This document shows, in pieces, positions 12,596 to 25,065 of a stretch of DNA of 64,000 nucleotides. The notes beneath the pieces were generated by a model that had not been told where the DNA came from, searched no databases, and saw only the letters and a list, made by a program, of their open reading frames with translations. Every line of letters begins with the position of its first letter. The first letter of the stretch is position 1. This stretch comes from Augochlora pura (taxonomy: Eukaryota; Arthropoda; Insecta; Hymenoptera; Halictidae). Location of the stretch: positions 17,484,001 through 17,548,000 of the forward strand of contig NC_135773.1 of NCBI RefSeq assembly GCF_028453695.1, in the 5' to 3' direction. Both the position numbers and the translations under genes were made by a program.

Positions 12596-12905
12596 ATAAT
12601 TGAGATGTAATTTAATTCAAATGCGATGTAATTTAAATACAATGTATTTTAATAACTTTGCAATTCAAATATTGTACAACAGAATTTTACAACTTTGTTA
12701 GTAAAATACAATAGAATTGAATAATTTTGACATTCAAATAAAATGAATTTGAATAACTTTGCAATTCGAATACAATAGAATTGTATAACTATGTAATTCA
12801 AGTCAATGTAACTGAATAACTTTATACTTTAATTCAATTACATTGTTCACAATTGAATGACAGTTGAACGACAATTGAATTAAAATGCAATTGTAATACA
12901 CTGAG
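12596..12905. repeat. Decayed tandem array (TAACTTTGCAATTCAAATAC type)
   Basis: The words AATAACTTTGCAATTC, AATACAATAGAATTG and TGTAATTTAATTCAA recur for about 300 bp with an irregular period near 35-45 bases. Old minisatellite. Confidence 0.7.
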
Positions 12906-14130
12906 TAAGTCGATCACAATTCTGCACAATTCTGACTGCAACTGACACAAGTGTCGACGTTCGTATTCCTGTAGCTTTATGTTAAACAATTTTTCAACGT
13001 TCTACCTGTGCTCCTTTGGAGCTGTCATGTCTCTACTTTCACAAGTTCGTGAAACATGTTCGTACTCCATTCTTCAAAGTTATAGAAGTTCAAAGATCGA
13101 CATCTTTATTTGCCGCGACTTAACGTTCGTTTGATTTCTATAAAATACAGGAAAATGGTAATTTCTACGTAACGCAAAAATGTGTCGATAAATCAGGAAG
13201 TAACCCTAAACGTAAAAAGACATTCGAAGAGTTCTGCCGTTACTGTTGCATATTCACGCGCGATCCGTTCACTCGGATCCCACATAGAATTTACAGGATT
13301 TAAAAAAATTCCGGGGAAGTAGAAACAGCCACGGCAAATTTAAACGCAGTTAAAAGAATAATAAAAAGATCTTACCCGAAATGTTTACAACCTAATGTAG
13401 AAGCGTTTGAGCAGCTTCTTCGATAAACACATTTTTGAAAATACCTCAAGAACTAATAATCTTTCCACCATGATACCCTAACAATTTGTTACGTAGAATA
13501 AACAAAAGGATCGACCTGGTCAATGAAACGCACGCATCTCCATTTACAGAAACGATGAAATTGTTAACTGCACGTGCACCGATGGCACATAAAAGAAATC
13601 TGAAGGCTTACAGTCACAATGTTCTTCGTGCCGCGTATCTTCTTCCTTTATTCTTATCTTCTTCCTTTTCATAAATGCATTAAGAACAGAGTTATGACCC
13701 GAAAAAATTGCATAGATTACGCATCCTGTACGGTAAGATAGCGATTTTCACGTAGCGTAAAAATTCCTAAATGAATCTGTAAGTGACCGTAATCCTTGCG
13801 AATCGTGCGTTCGTTGGAAACGCTCGTGTTGAGAGGGTTAAAGGTCGCCGAAAAAAATAGGAGGAAGGGTGAATAGCGAGGGTGATAAGCGACGAGATGC
13901 GTGGGTGGGGCGAGCATTCGATTTCGGGAGCGAGGTTTCCCGATGAAACCGACGGTGCAGAACGAACCGGTAGCGGCCGAGGATGCCAGTGATCCGTAAT
14001 ATCGGCTCGCGGCGCGGCGGTAACGCTCGTATTTACAGGATTTAGGCGCGGTTACAGGGGCCGGCTAACGGGGAGAGAGTAACGAGCGGCGAGCACGAAC
14101 GCGGCCGCGATGGAATTCAAGCGCGATCAT
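12906..14130. other. No gene seen; possible TTAA-element end at 13819-13840
   Basis: Unique DNA. Around 13790-13842 the sequence GCGTTCGTTGGAAACGCTCGTG leads into AGAGGGTTAA, which resembles the right end of a TTAA element with a subterminal inverted motif (GCGTT / AACGC). No left end was identified with confidence. Confidence 0.35.
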
Positions 14131-14131
14131 C

Positions 14132-14132
<1 letters not shown>

Positions 14133-14185
<53 letters not shown>

Positions 14186-14240
14186 TTCTATCTCTTCCTC
14201 TCCCCCCTTTCTCTTTCTCTCTTTCCCTCTCTTTATCTCG
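14133..14240. repeat. (TC)n microsatellite
   Basis: An uninterrupted TC dinucleotide run of about 50 bases (14133-14183) followed by interrupted CT-rich sequence. It is responsible for the Arg-Glu-rich minus-strand frames here, which are not genes. Confidence 0.97.
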
Positions 14241-16931
14241 GTCTTTATCTCTCCGCGAAGCCGGTATCTTCTCTGGCCGATAGGCAGCCTGTTTCCATCG
14301 CGAAAATGCCTCCTTACGTGCCCCGCGAGTTCCACCTTCGCCGCTGCCCACGATCCATCGATCGTTTTGCCACTCGACCGCCTCGGCATCGAGACCGAGA
14401 GATCGATTAACCGTGGAAAAGTGGATTCGTGTTGATCCGTTCGGTGCTGGGTTCGTTTAACAACGGATGCGAACGATAAAGCGGATCATTCGAAAGCGGG
14501 AGGCAGCCTCTGGTGGAACCCGCGGAGAAATTATGCTGTCTATTAATATTCGTCATGATCGATGCCCCGATAAACAAGATTTTTTTCTGTTCCAAATATC
14601 CACCTTCGCTCGGACTCGAATTATTAGGTGTCGGGAGCAGCTACTCCGCTCGGCATGATTGAATTCTAGTGCGATAGCAGGCGCGAATCGTTCCAGTTTC
14701 GAGAGGGTGTCTATTTGGCGGCGTTACATTTCAATTTCGCGGCATTTCAATTTCTTGAACTGGATCGCCGTGTGTAATTCGATGTTTGACAAGTAGGTTA
14801 CGGTAAACGAAAATCAAGAGATGTTCGAATTAATAACGCCTGTTTATTATCAAGAATTTCTTTGGATTTGATGAAAGTTGCGCAGAAACTGGAAGAAAAT
14901 TTCGTATTGAATATGGAAAAGGAAAATGTCTATCGAACGTGCAGATCGAAAGAATAATTAGAAAATTTCAAGGGAGTGATCCCCTTGCAAATATAGTTAA
15001 TAAGCAACATCGTAGTACTGTTTCTCTTCAAAATGAACATCAAGAATTTCATAAAACTACGCTGCTCTATTCAGACAAATGAAAATTGCAAACTCATGTT
15101 GTACAACGTCAATTATATTTTCAATGTGTTTACGTTTTGCAGATCGTAATGAAATTAGGAACATGTAATAGGCAAGCAAAGGGTTGATTTAATCAACAGT
15201 GCATAGCCAAGTAGTCTTGGATTCCGCAACTTCTCTTTACGAAATTAATAATAATAATGTTTATTCTTTAACGAGTTCAGCCCTCTGTTATGCAAAAGAA
15301 AATCATAGCGACAACACAAATAAGAGTATGCAATGACAATTACAAGAACAATAATGATAGTAACAGTGACAGTAATTGCGGTAAGACAAGAATTAAGTAC
15401 GGTTACGTACAATAGCGACGGCGAAGCATTTTAACGAGGTAAATGGATTACAAAAAAGGTCGAGAGAATGGCAGTAACGATTGGTACTGATGAGCAGTCT
15501 ATTTAGATAGTTGTAACGACTATAATGTGTACGACACGCTTCTGTGAGAATTGTGTTCGACGAATTTTCTCAAACATAAAGGATAGGTAGTGAAAGACTG
15601 ACGGTATCCTGCCAGACTGAAAAATATTCAAGAAATGAGTTACGAGCTTTCAGTATGTCTGACCTTAGCCGGACATTCCCCTGGAAACGTCGACGCTGGG
15701 TCAGGGATCGGTCGATCGAAGAAGAAGCGCCGCGGCCGGGACCTTGTCATTCCAGGGGCGCGGCGGAACAATTAATTCGATCTTGACGCGCATATTTATG
15801 ATACACGTGCTCGGAGAGATCAGGATTTCGCGAGGCAGTTCCGCGGCGCGTTGGCATTCCACTCTGGATCTCCCCGAAGGGACAGCCGTTCGTCCCGCTG
15901 TCGGCGATTCCACGAATTCATCGTTGCACCGCCGCACGAGTCACACGCAGCATCCCGATAACCCAGGATCAACGTAACTCTGGCTTCGTCATGACATGGC
16001 CGGATCCCGATGTTGAAACGCGTCGCTGTCCGTTAAATAATATTAATAATGCTCCTCGGCGGTTCGAACCGAAGAGCACCTCGAATCGGGTCTCCGCAGA
16101 AATAATTGCTGCTTGACCTTTTGCTCTGTAACGTCGAACCAAATGCTCCACGAAAATATAGAATACAACGTGTCAAAAATATACAGTGTTATTATAAATG
16201 ATGGATCAGGTTGAAAATGGCTTTGTGTCAATCGTACGTTCGTCAAAATTTTTCAAACAGAGAGTATCAGACGATGAAGTTGAGACGAAATGTGACTTTG
16301 TTTGAATGATAATTGAATTAGTGTTGCTACAGAGTATAGACAGGAAGGCAAACGTAGTCAAACACGGTCGAACAAGAACAAACAGTACTTACATTGAATA
16401 TTATGTAACAAAGCTGAGTCAAAATGTAACATTTTATCTACATTTTATCTATATCTTTGCAGAATTTGCAAAGATATAATTTGATAATGTACCTAAACAC
16501 TAGAATATATTATTCATATTTCACCTGATTTAAGTTTGTCGCACATGATCTAATTCTCTGGAGAATACAAATTCATTGTTAATTAAAATTCGCACCCAGA
16601 AAGAGTTAATACAAACACTTTGAATTTCTTTTTTGAATGTCTAACTGCAGATAACTTGCAAGGCATTTACTATGAATATTTAGGCATTTACTGTCATCAA
16701 TGTTGTTATTGGTCGTCTCAGAGATTTTATACAATTAAGATGTACATTTCGAATAATAAATACAGCTAATTATTATTTATATTAAATACACAATAATCTT
16801 TGACGGAACTTTTAACATGTCCACTCTATTCTACAGTCGAAGCAATTCTACTCCCCTCTTGTTAATCTCTTCGGTTAGTCCTATATTTCTTTGTTTATTC
16901 AAATATATGTCACATCTGACCAAGATATTCA
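14241..16931. other. No gene seen
   Basis: CpG-rich 14240-14760, then AT-rich 14800-15640, then a CpG-rich patch at 15650-16090. Overlapping frames on both strands at 15700-15980 are typical of CpG-rich non-coding DNA. A GGTTCGAACC word near 16060 was considered as a tRNA B box and rejected. A small palindrome GTTGATTTAATCAAC lies near 15183. Confidence 0.45.
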
Positions 16932-17157
16932 TTAACCTCTTCAGGGGTACTGCTACATGTGTGTACATTTAATTTGCTCTACATTAGGATTATTATAAGT
17001 ATAAAGGAATGAGTATCGGTTAAAAAACTATTCGCTACAGAATCTGTCATCAATATGGAGAAGATCTCTTCGAATGAAATGAAATGGATAATAAATAAAG
17101 AAGAAAAAATTAAATAGATTGTTCCCTGTTATAAAAATTCATGCCTGAAGATATTAA
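16932..17157 (+). mobile_element. TTAA MITE, family B, copy 1
   Basis: 226 bp bounded by TTAA. Left end TTAACCTCTTCAGG; right end CCTGAAGATATTAA, so the termini are inverted repeats. The whole length aligns by eye with copies at 42370-42599 (same strand) and 18217-18443 (opposite strand). Shared interior words include CGCTACAGAAT, CGAATGAAATGAAATGGAT, AATAAATAAA, AGATTGTTCC and ATAAAAATTCAT. There is no coding frame. TTAA ends indicate a piggyBac-type transposase acting in trans (family knowledge). Confidence 0.85.
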
Positions 17158-18216
17158 TGCTAACAGCTGCCGACATATACGGCATCCTGTAAAGAAACTA
17201 AAATTATTTGGTAAAATGTCGACGTATTACCATGCAACCTGAAAGTTGTACAGGACCATAGAGGTCCCTGCCATATAAACAGCGTTCTCTAAAGACCTTC
17301 ACTCTCAGTGATTTTTAAAAGTAATTCACAGGGAAAAAATCACCACCAAAAATGGAAATAACCAGGGCAAGCGGTAAACGACCCTGAGTCGAAAACTTTG
17401 CGAGACGTATCTGGGTACGTCTCGAGTGAGAAACGCAACAAGTAACATCTACAAGCTCACGTATCCGTATCCAGATTCTATCCATCGTGGATATCAGTCA
17501 GTAGCTACCTTAGTAAGTCTGTTTGTAATAAACAAGTGACAGTTGATTCAGTTTATATTTATTTATCCCAGTCCTTATCCTTGAAGAAACAGCATCAAAC
17601 ATAAGAAAACGACTTCGAAGACGTCTTCCAGCAGCAGGTCAGAACTTGCAGACGTATTTTGGTCGGATCGTGATCTGACAGAGACTTGAACAGCCTTCCG
17701 CTGAGAGAAGGGTCGCGAGTGGTCACGCTCGATCGGTGTTTTTCGATTTCGAAGCGAGCCGTAAACTGTCCCCCATTTGCGCCTCGTTATCAGATAGAAG
17801 CGTGCGGGTTCCCCGGGCTTTTTCGCCGGAGAATCCTAATTGTATCTCGGTTCGAATTTACGCGGCAGACCTCGAGGCCGTGGCGCGGTCTTTCGTCCGG
17901 CGCGGCGCGGCGCGGCGCGGCGGTTTGCGTGAGGAAATCTCTCGAGGGTGGTCGGCCGATCGGCGCTGCACGCCGGAACGAGCAAAGATCATTCCGTGAT
18001 TACAAACTCGAGTGCCGGCGAATCTTCGCTTATTCCCTATTAATCTCGTATACGGCGATACGGCATCCAGATACAAGCCGGTTCGCCTCGCGATGAGTGA
18101 TCGCCGATACCTTTCGCTCGGGTCAACTACGACTCGTCTTCGTTATCCTACGTGGCATACTTCTGCTTCGATCTAAATAGGCTGCGGAATTTTATGCATA
18201 ATCAAAATTGTCAAAC
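17158..18216. other. No gene seen; short hairpins and a GCGCG run
   Basis: Directly after the family B copy come TGCCGACATATACGGCA (17167 region) and GGACCATAGAGGTCC, two short inverted motifs that may be the remains of another TTAA element sharing the junction TTAA. GAGACGTATCTGGGTACGTCTC near 17400 is a further 8-base-arm hairpin. A (GCGCG)n run lies at 17899-17922. Overlapping CpG-rich frames at 17686-18096 are treated as chance. Confidence 0.4.
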
Positions 18217-18443
18217 TTAACTATTTCAGGGATGAATGTTTATAGTAGGGAATAATCTATTTAATTTTTTCGCTTTTATTTATCATCCATTTCATTTCAT
18301 TCCATGAGGGTTTGTCGGTATTGCTGAGGAATTCCGTAGCGAATAGTTTTTCAACTGATCCTCATTTTCTTTACATTTAGAATAATCATAATTTTAAGAA
18401 AACCAAAAGTACACATACGTGGCAAAATCCCTGATGAGGTTAA
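18217..18443 (-). mobile_element. TTAA MITE, family B, copy 2 (inverted)
   Basis: 227 bp bounded by TTAA, the reverse complement of the copies at 16932 and 42370. On the plus strand one reads TTTCAGGGATGAAT, GGAATAATCTATTTAATT, TTTATCATCCATTTCATTTCATTC, CCGTAGCGAATAG and finally TCCCTGATGAGGTTAA. The same order of conserved words over the full length supports a true family member and fixes both ends. No coding frame. Confidence 0.85.
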
Positions 18444-21400
18444 GACCTTGTGCTACGATTACTTTCAGAACTGCGTTGATTAACTTAATCGTGTTGTTGA
18501 TACGAGAAGATCTCGGTTTCCTGAGGGTCTTTATTGATTTTCATTCCCAGATTTTGATGACAGACGATGCAAAATTTGTTTTAATTTAAAATAGATAATT
18601 CGCAGCTATGTTTATTAAATTATGTATGAAGTGTTTGTTACGAGACTGATTCGTTTTATAATGTAAAGGGATTGATTTCAAAACAAGTAAGACAGATGAA
18701 AATGTTTCTCTTTTTCTGATCATTTTAGTAAGTCGTATATAACATAAGAATATTCTTCAAATCTAAAAATTATGTCTATTAAGTCTAAATTATTAATAAT
18801 AAAATGTGGCATTCACACTCGAACGGGCAACACGCGTTTATAATAGTCGGTGCAAAATTGTCTAATCTGCATGAACAATATACAAAATTTATTGTTTAAT
18901 AACATAACATCATAGAACATTGCTGTATAGTGTCTCAAGCGTCGTGATTTATTATTAAAAGGACAGTGTAGATGAAATTTCCTTATAAGTGTGCCTTTGT
19001 GTTCGTCACAATTAGACTCTAGGTTTTACGATATTAAAGTAAACATGCGCAAGCGAAATATTTGTTTTAAATTAATTCAATTCATTTTCGTATTTATTCT
19101 TTATTATTATATTTTATGTTGCAACATATGTTTATGTTTCTCATATTTTTAAAATAAATCCAGTAATATGATCAGACTTTAGCACATGTTCCTTATTTCA
19201 GTGCGCCCTGATATTGGACCTAACTTCACTTTGTGAAAACAATATTATGAGACAATAGAAACAGATCGAAAAAGTCACAATAATTGTTGGAGATAGCTAT
19301 ACGATAAAAGAAGCATTACGTTCGGATTCTCTGAAAAGACACAGAATTAAAGTTAAAAACACTTTTCTTCATTTCATTGAGAACATTATTAAATTACTAA
19401 TTATTGTCGCAGAAATAAATATGATAAAAAATCGAAATATAATCTCAGGACGATTAATAAGTACTAGAATAATTACTGAAAGCTTCGAGAAGGGAAGAAT
19501 TGAGTAAAAGGCACGGATCGGTTCTGCGTTTGTCTAAATCGGCAGACCGATTAACGAAGGTTTCCAGTGTCTGTTGCAGCATAATCGAGTGGATCAAGCC
19601 GGGATCGGTGCGGGCCGGTGTTAATCTGTGCCCGGAATCCGCGGAACGTTATTATCCGCGTGGAACTGATTAACGTCGGGTTCGATAAGGCGTCGAGGCT
19701 CATAAATCGGGGCGGGACCGTTCGTCGGGGCTACCACCACACGGTTTAATGTTTGTTCCGTGCCGGCGTATAACTCGGCAGATTACCGTATATCTGCGGT
19801 TTATTAAGATAGCGATGTAACGCGCTCGCGTGAGGCGCGTACGCGTCGGCTTAGACCCCGGCAAATCGACGGAGGTTTTACAATCCGCGGGGCCATCGGA
19901 CCGAACCGACGCAACGGCCGCGATCGTATAAGGCGAGACGTAAACGCGCGATCCTCTGCCCTTAGATCCCGCGATCCTTCCGGCTCCCGCAGGCCCGGAT
20001 CCTGCCGCAAGCACGTAATCTATTTCCATCCGCGAGACTCCAGCCGTTTCGACGGTTTTTCTGGGTTATCGCCGTTCACGGTGGATCGCGATTTCTTCGA
20101 TACTAACTCCCTCGGTCGTCCGAGTCACAAGACTTTACTGTGCCGTGTGATCCATTTTACGAGACCGTTGCGCTGTTGCGTTCCTTGCATCGAGCGAGAT
20201 CTGATTCCGAAAAATCGATAGGCAACGGCCGTCAAAGTCAGTTGTATTTCTGGTACTTCTTCTTTGGAACTACCTGAATTTTTTCTTCTTATTAAATCGC
20301 CAACATTTATCTTCGGTTTTACTCACCTTTTCTCAATCAAGTTGACAATATTTTCAGGAATCTAAGAATTGTTAACATTTGAGTACTTTTGCGTGTTGCT
20401 TTTTATAATTTTATAAGATCTTCATAAGTGTATTTTTTTTATTATGTTCTTACTATTTTCAGTTCTCCGAAGTTTCTCGAGCAATCATGAAAATGACTAC
20501 CTTTAGTCATGCGATATTTGACGAGTAATGTGTTAATGTAATGGAATTTGTTAATTTTATGAATAATGTGTTAATACTAGGTGCTAACTGTGTATTGAAA
20601 AAATAGTTTACACTAATTTATTAATTTACGCTTATTTAATGTTCCGATTTAGTGCTTCAGTACTCCGTAAAACAAATGCTAAGAAGACTTATGGATGATT
20701 GAAAATATAGTTGCCTTCATGAATTTGTTTTTTTAATCAAAGTATTGAAATTATTGAAACGAAACTTCATGAGATTATTTTTCACATATTGCACTATATT
20801 CTGAATCCTTTAAGTTCTCGCAAAATAATGTACTTTTTGTGTAATGTATTGGAAATGGGTGTTTTAATACATTTAAACTAAGGTATAGTTTTAAATAAAA
20901 GAAACTTTATTCTACGACACGCGAGGAAGCTCCTTTCTGTGCAGATGCTTTTCTGCGACTGGCCGTGGCTTTTCTGGAACCCCGAAAAGAAAACTCGGGT
21001 CCCCTCGTAATTCGAAACTGTTATTCTTATGCCTCACAAGGCCAAGCACTTATACGAGGTGTATATTTTCCTATCTTAATTTCCATCGCTTCTAAGAACA
21101 TTGATTTGTTTTTGCCCATGCACAAATATCGAATTGTGGGTAATACGTAATATTCCAATATAATGCGAGCCAGTAGTTTTTACGAAGGATACATATTCGC
21201 GTAGGAGATATGGACGTCTGTGGTCAGACACGAATAGAAAGAGAACAATTCTTTCCTGTCTCTATTAAGTTACCAAAAATTCTGAAAAAATTACTATTAA
21301 AACGTTGCATACACATTTAATTAATTGTCTTATACTTTTCTTCAATATCTCAAATATTAATAAAAAAATCTTCCAACAATATTATTACAAATTTCAGTGT

Positions 21401-22132
21401 TTACACCCTGTTACAAAATCGCTGATAATTCGAACGATATCCCGAGAATACGTGATCGAGTATATAACAGTTAATAAGCAGCGACCGTTTACTGCTTTAT
21501 TTATTGCTACAAATGAATCAAATCGGACGCGACTGTAGACAAATGAAGTTTAGATAAACTGCACCGATAAACGCTGATTTCGACTCGTCGCGATGATAAT
21601 TTGACGTCGGTAACGCGGTCCGCGTAGCAGCAAAACTTTCTGGGAGTCGATGCGTTACGTGTGTGCCATCGGCGTTGCATGACAGCAACCGATTACACTT
21701 CGGCGTACACGCTCGCGCGTTACGCACGTCCGAGCGTAATTGACGCACGGCAACAATATCGTCCATATTATGACAATTACAAACAGCCGCTTGATTTCGC
21801 CGGCACACGGGTCTGCGATAATTGGATTTGTCGGCTGGAAGCAAGCACCTTCTGCATGCGTGCCTCGATTTATTCGTCTCTTCATTTACGTCCGAGGATT
21901 CGTTCGAGCTGTCTTCAAATTGACCACTTTCCGCGTGAACGGGAATGGTGCCAATTCTCGTGACGTTTCATCAGATATTAGGCCAGTCGCTTGCCACTTC
22001 TTCATTGCTGAAGCTCCGTCTTTGCTTGTCATTTCGGTTCGACGACAATAATCTTGTGTATATTCTCTTTCGCGTTAATACCCTTTATTGCTACCGTTGT
22101 TATCTTTCGATTGCTGATTCTAGCTTCCTTTT
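18444..22132. other. No gene seen
   Basis: AT-rich unique DNA with one CpG-rich island at about 19500-20250. A small palindrome ATGACTACCTTTAGTCAT lies near 20490. Frames at 19700-20029 and 21518-22051 overlap on opposite strands and show no domain. Nothing else could be supported. Confidence 0.45.
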
Positions 22133-22538
22133 TTAATCCATTCGCTCCGACGGGCGTATATATATGCCCTCGAAGAATGACCGTTCATATACGAAGAGCG
22201 TATATACGCTCTGGAAAAGTGGGCGCTGAGGTACGAAGAGCGTAGTTCATATACGTTCATACCATGTATACTTATATTTCATACTTTACATGAGATACTT
22301 TTGTTCATCGAGCATCTGGCAACGCTGCATGCCTCAAACAGTTGACTATCATGAAATGAAACATCACCGACAAGACGATACTGTGTTTTTTTTCAACAAT
22401 ATTCAGTTATTACTACTGTATTAATAAATCTATATAATAAATATCATTGTAAAATTTACTACTATACAACTACTCGATAATGCGCTCCGTTCACAACTAT
22501 CACATTTTGTCACAAGCGCTCCGTAGCGAAAGGGTTAA
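22133..22538. mobile_element. TTAA element, family C, with 18-bp palindrome
   Basis: Left end TTAATCCATTCGCTCCG and right end (other strand) TTAACCCTTTCGCTACGGAG are similar inverted termini with TTAA. Close to the left end are GGGCGTATATATATGCCC (near-palindrome) and AGAGCGTATATACGCTCT, a perfect 18-base palindrome at 22195-22212. A third related word, TACGAAGAGCGTAG, follows. The 406-bp interior has no transposase frame. Confidence 0.62.
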
Positions 22539-22704
22539 CGCCATTTTGAGTGCTTTTGTTCTTTGATACCATTGCGAGCGCTCTCGTTGTAAAAGATTTC
22601 GAAGATCACGTAGATCTCTCGTGTTGTTTGCTTTTTCTCAGTATTAGCGAGCTGGACGAACAAGTGAAATTATTATTATTACTTATTAACGACTTTCCAC
22701 GTCT

Positions 22705-22825
22705 TACAACAACGATAATAACGACAACGACTACGGACAACGCAACCACTTCGACAACGACAACGATTCAACAACAACAACAACAACAACGACTTCAACA
22801 ACTACAACACAACAACGACTTCTTC
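22705..22825. repeat. (CAA)n / ACAACG trinucleotide-rich repeat
   Basis: Interrupted ACAACG, ACGACAACG and a pure CAA stretch at about 22768-22790. A plus-strand frame through it gives poly-Thr and poly-Gln, but the frame has no other coding evidence. Confidence 0.85.
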
Positions 22826-22915
22826 ACGCAACGGTTCTCCTTCGAATGCCACGATCTTTTCCGCTCGTTCTTCCGCCCTTGACAGTCCTTTTCCAAATAA
22901 TCCTACTCTGTCTGA

Positions 22916-22934
22916 CTGCCTGTCTGTTTCTGTC

Positions 22935-22973
<39 letters not shown>

Positions 22974-23052
22974 TGCATTCATACTCTTTCGCTCTACCTC
23001 ACTCGCTATCTCATTCTTACTCATTCTCTCTCTCTCTTTCTTTCTTTATTTC
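22916..23052. repeat. TGTC/(TC)n microsatellite
   Basis: TGTCTG words passing into a TC run (about 22946-22972) and then interrupted CTCTCTTTC sequence. Confidence 0.93.
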
Positions 23053-23337
23053 CCTCTCGATCACTCACACTCTATCTTTCAGCCACGCAGGACTTCGAGG
23101 AACCTAAGCAATAGACCTAGGCCATTCGAAGTCGCCAAAACACTCTGTCGCCATTTGTCCCAGTCATTACCATTTTATGACACTCAACCATTCTGCCTTT
23201 CGTACCCGGAAAAAACCCTACAATAGTTATAATGCATCTATTCGTTTTCGTTGCGCATGCATCGCACCTGCAGTCTACCAGGAACAACAAACACCTCCTT
23301 CTTCATTTCGTCGGACGATCGAATTTGTCGCAGATAA

Positions 23338-23545
23338 TTAAACCTTTGCACTCGAGTGATGACTTCGAGGCACCGTTCAGATTGCTCTATCACGTTCAAG
23401 ATCATTTTTATGCCGACAAAGTTTCGATTGAAACAATTGTTAAACAGTGAAACTGTGGTACGAGTCACGAGAATCAGTTACGTATGCGTAAAAGCGCTTT
23501 TACGTCACAATGAAAATAAATTGCGAAGTGTTCGTCGGCGAGGAG
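23338..23545 (-). mobile_element. TTAA MITE, family A, partial copy
   Basis: Starts TTAAACCTTTGCACTCGAG and continues GTGATGACTTCGAGGCACCG. This matches, read on the opposite strand, the right end of the full family A element at 36301-36553 (TTAACCCTTTGCACTCGAGC then GGTGACTCTAAGGCACCATT). Homology continues through ATCATTTTTATG and CAGTGAAACTGTGGTACGAG, which is also shared with the copy at 26545. The far end is decayed and its position is approximate. Confidence 0.6.
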
Positions 23546-23815
23546 ATAAACAGCAAATATAAATTCCAAGCAGAAACTAATCTCTTCGCGCTGTCTCGTG
23601 GAATAAAGAGCAGCGGCGCGAGATCGTTGCACACTCGCGGTGTCGCCGTACAGGCGCGTTAATTGCATCTAAATCGCGGCCGGGGTGTTGCATCGCAGTG
23701 CAGCAACCTGTCGGCGCGCTTTTGCCGGGGTAATTTATCGGTTCGCCCACGCAAATCGAGATTCCATTAGCAACTTATTAATAGCAGGCTCTCTCTCACG
23801 AAGGACCGTTGCTCT

Positions 23816-23846
23816 CTCTGTCTCGTTTTACTTCTGTCTCTCTCTG

Positions 23847-23884
<38 letters not shown>

Positions 23885-23930
23885 CCGTTCTTTCTCTTTC
23901 TCTCTGTGTCTCTGTCTCTGTCTCCTGCAG
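23816..23930. repeat. TCTG/(TC)n microsatellite
   Basis: CT-rich run including a pure TC stretch at about 23849-23882 and ending in TCTCTGTCTCCTGCAG. The run would also serve as an unusually long polypyrimidine tract for the weak exon candidate that follows. Confidence 0.93.
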
Positions 23931-24070
23931 CGAGAAGAAATCGCTGCATGGGACCGACGACAACGAGCGAGCATCGATCAAACCATGCGACTCAGCTTTC
24001 GCGTGCATTTCAAAACGGCCGTTCTTAGCCGAGCCGTTTCGCAACGGCCATTAAGAGGAGACACTCGAAC
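23931..24070 (+). CDS. Weak candidate internal exon
   Basis: Seen in the sequence: a long CT tract ends in CTCCTGCAG immediately upstream, and GTGAGT follows the last base. The 140-nt segment is open in the frame starting at its first base (Arg-Glu-Glu-Ile-Ala-Ala-Trp), giving 46 codons plus two bases; a stop occurs just beyond the donor. I recognise no protein family, and the composition (many Arg, Ser) resembles chance frames in CpG-rich DNA. A microsatellite that mimics a polypyrimidine tract is a common source of false acceptors, so this is a low-confidence call. If real, its end phase would fit the start phase of the candidate at 56845-56917. Confidence 0.12.
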
Positions 24071-24076
24071 GTGAGT

Positions 24077-24880
24077 CCTGGACCGTTTACGACGCTGATC
24101 ATACTCCACGAGGTTGGATCGCGATTCATAAATCCGCCGCCGCTTTCCCAGGCCCGACTTCCGATAAGTTAAATAGCGAGCCTTAATCTGTCTACCGGCG
24201 ACGGATTTAATGACAGCATTGTTGCTCGCGCCGAACCCGAGACTGTCATTAGCGCGCCTACTGATCGAGAACCTTTGCGACTCGCTTTTTCGTAACGACC
24301 GTACCCCGCGCATGATTATGCAATTTGCTAAATAGAATCTTACTTCCAGTGTTAAGATTCCTCGCATGCAAATACGTAAATAATAATCAATCGTATTTGA
24401 TTCTGTCGGCGTCGACATCGCGATATTTTTTCATATTTGCATGTGCTATTCAGACCTGGGCATATTTCACGTGACATTATTTGAAATATTATTGTAAACA
24501 ACGTGTCATTGTACTGCATGATTATTTCGATGACCGTGATCAGTTTTGACGTATCGTTGTTCGAAATATTATTTTTAATTACTTGCTGCTTTATAATTAG
24601 TCCAGAGAATTGTGAAAGGCTTGTTGGCAGTTATGTATATATGGTGACCTAATTGGTAGATCCGAGTCTGAGTGTTCGAGATAACCATTTTCTATTTCTG
24701 TTACAAATAAAATTTGTCCAGTTCTGCGCTATTTCCTAAAGATCTGCAGTTTGGTTAATTGATAAACTATAAATTGACTTAGACTGGTTAATCCCGTAAA
24801 ATACATTTGTATACAATAGTGACTCTCTTATTTGAACCTCTATTATTACAACATTCTGGTATCCAAACGTTCTATTGTTT
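24077..24880. other. No gene seen
   Basis: CpG-rich to about 24330, then AT-rich. The 146-codon minus-strand frame at 23978-24418 spans the exon candidate on the other strand and shows no domain, so it is treated as chance. Confidence 0.4.
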
Positions 24881-24887
24881 AATCATT

Positions 24888-24978
24888 GTATTGTTTACGT
24901 TCATTATCGCCTAGCAGAAAACTTGAATGATATTTTCAGATAATAAAATGTTTTGATAACGGAATATTACGAAAATAA
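24888..24978. repeat. Dispersed repeat F, copy 1
   Basis: Shares with 30226-30326 the ordered words TAATCATTGTATT, ATTATCGCCTAG, AGA.AACT..AATGA, TTTTCAGAT/TTTTAGAT and AATGTTTTG.TA. About 90 bp in the same orientation, with no visible termini. Origin unknown, probably a transposon remnant. Confidence 0.55.
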
Positions 24979-25065
24979 ATCTTCAGATAAGATAGTCTTC
25001 ACTTTTTTTCTGTCACAATATTGCTCTTATTTAAATAATCTTAACATTTTTAATCGTTCACAAGA

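Noticed and set aside
14117..14389. Arg-Glu-rich minus-strand frames
   Set aside because: Direct translation of the (TC)n microsatellite.
16050..16080. GGTTCGAACC resembling a tRNA B box
   Set aside because: No A box at the right distance and no cloverleaf or acceptor stem could be drawn.
22550..22882. 110-codon frame with poly-Thr/poly-Gln
   Set aside because: Produced by the CAA/ACG trinucleotide repeat; no flanking domain or splice sites.
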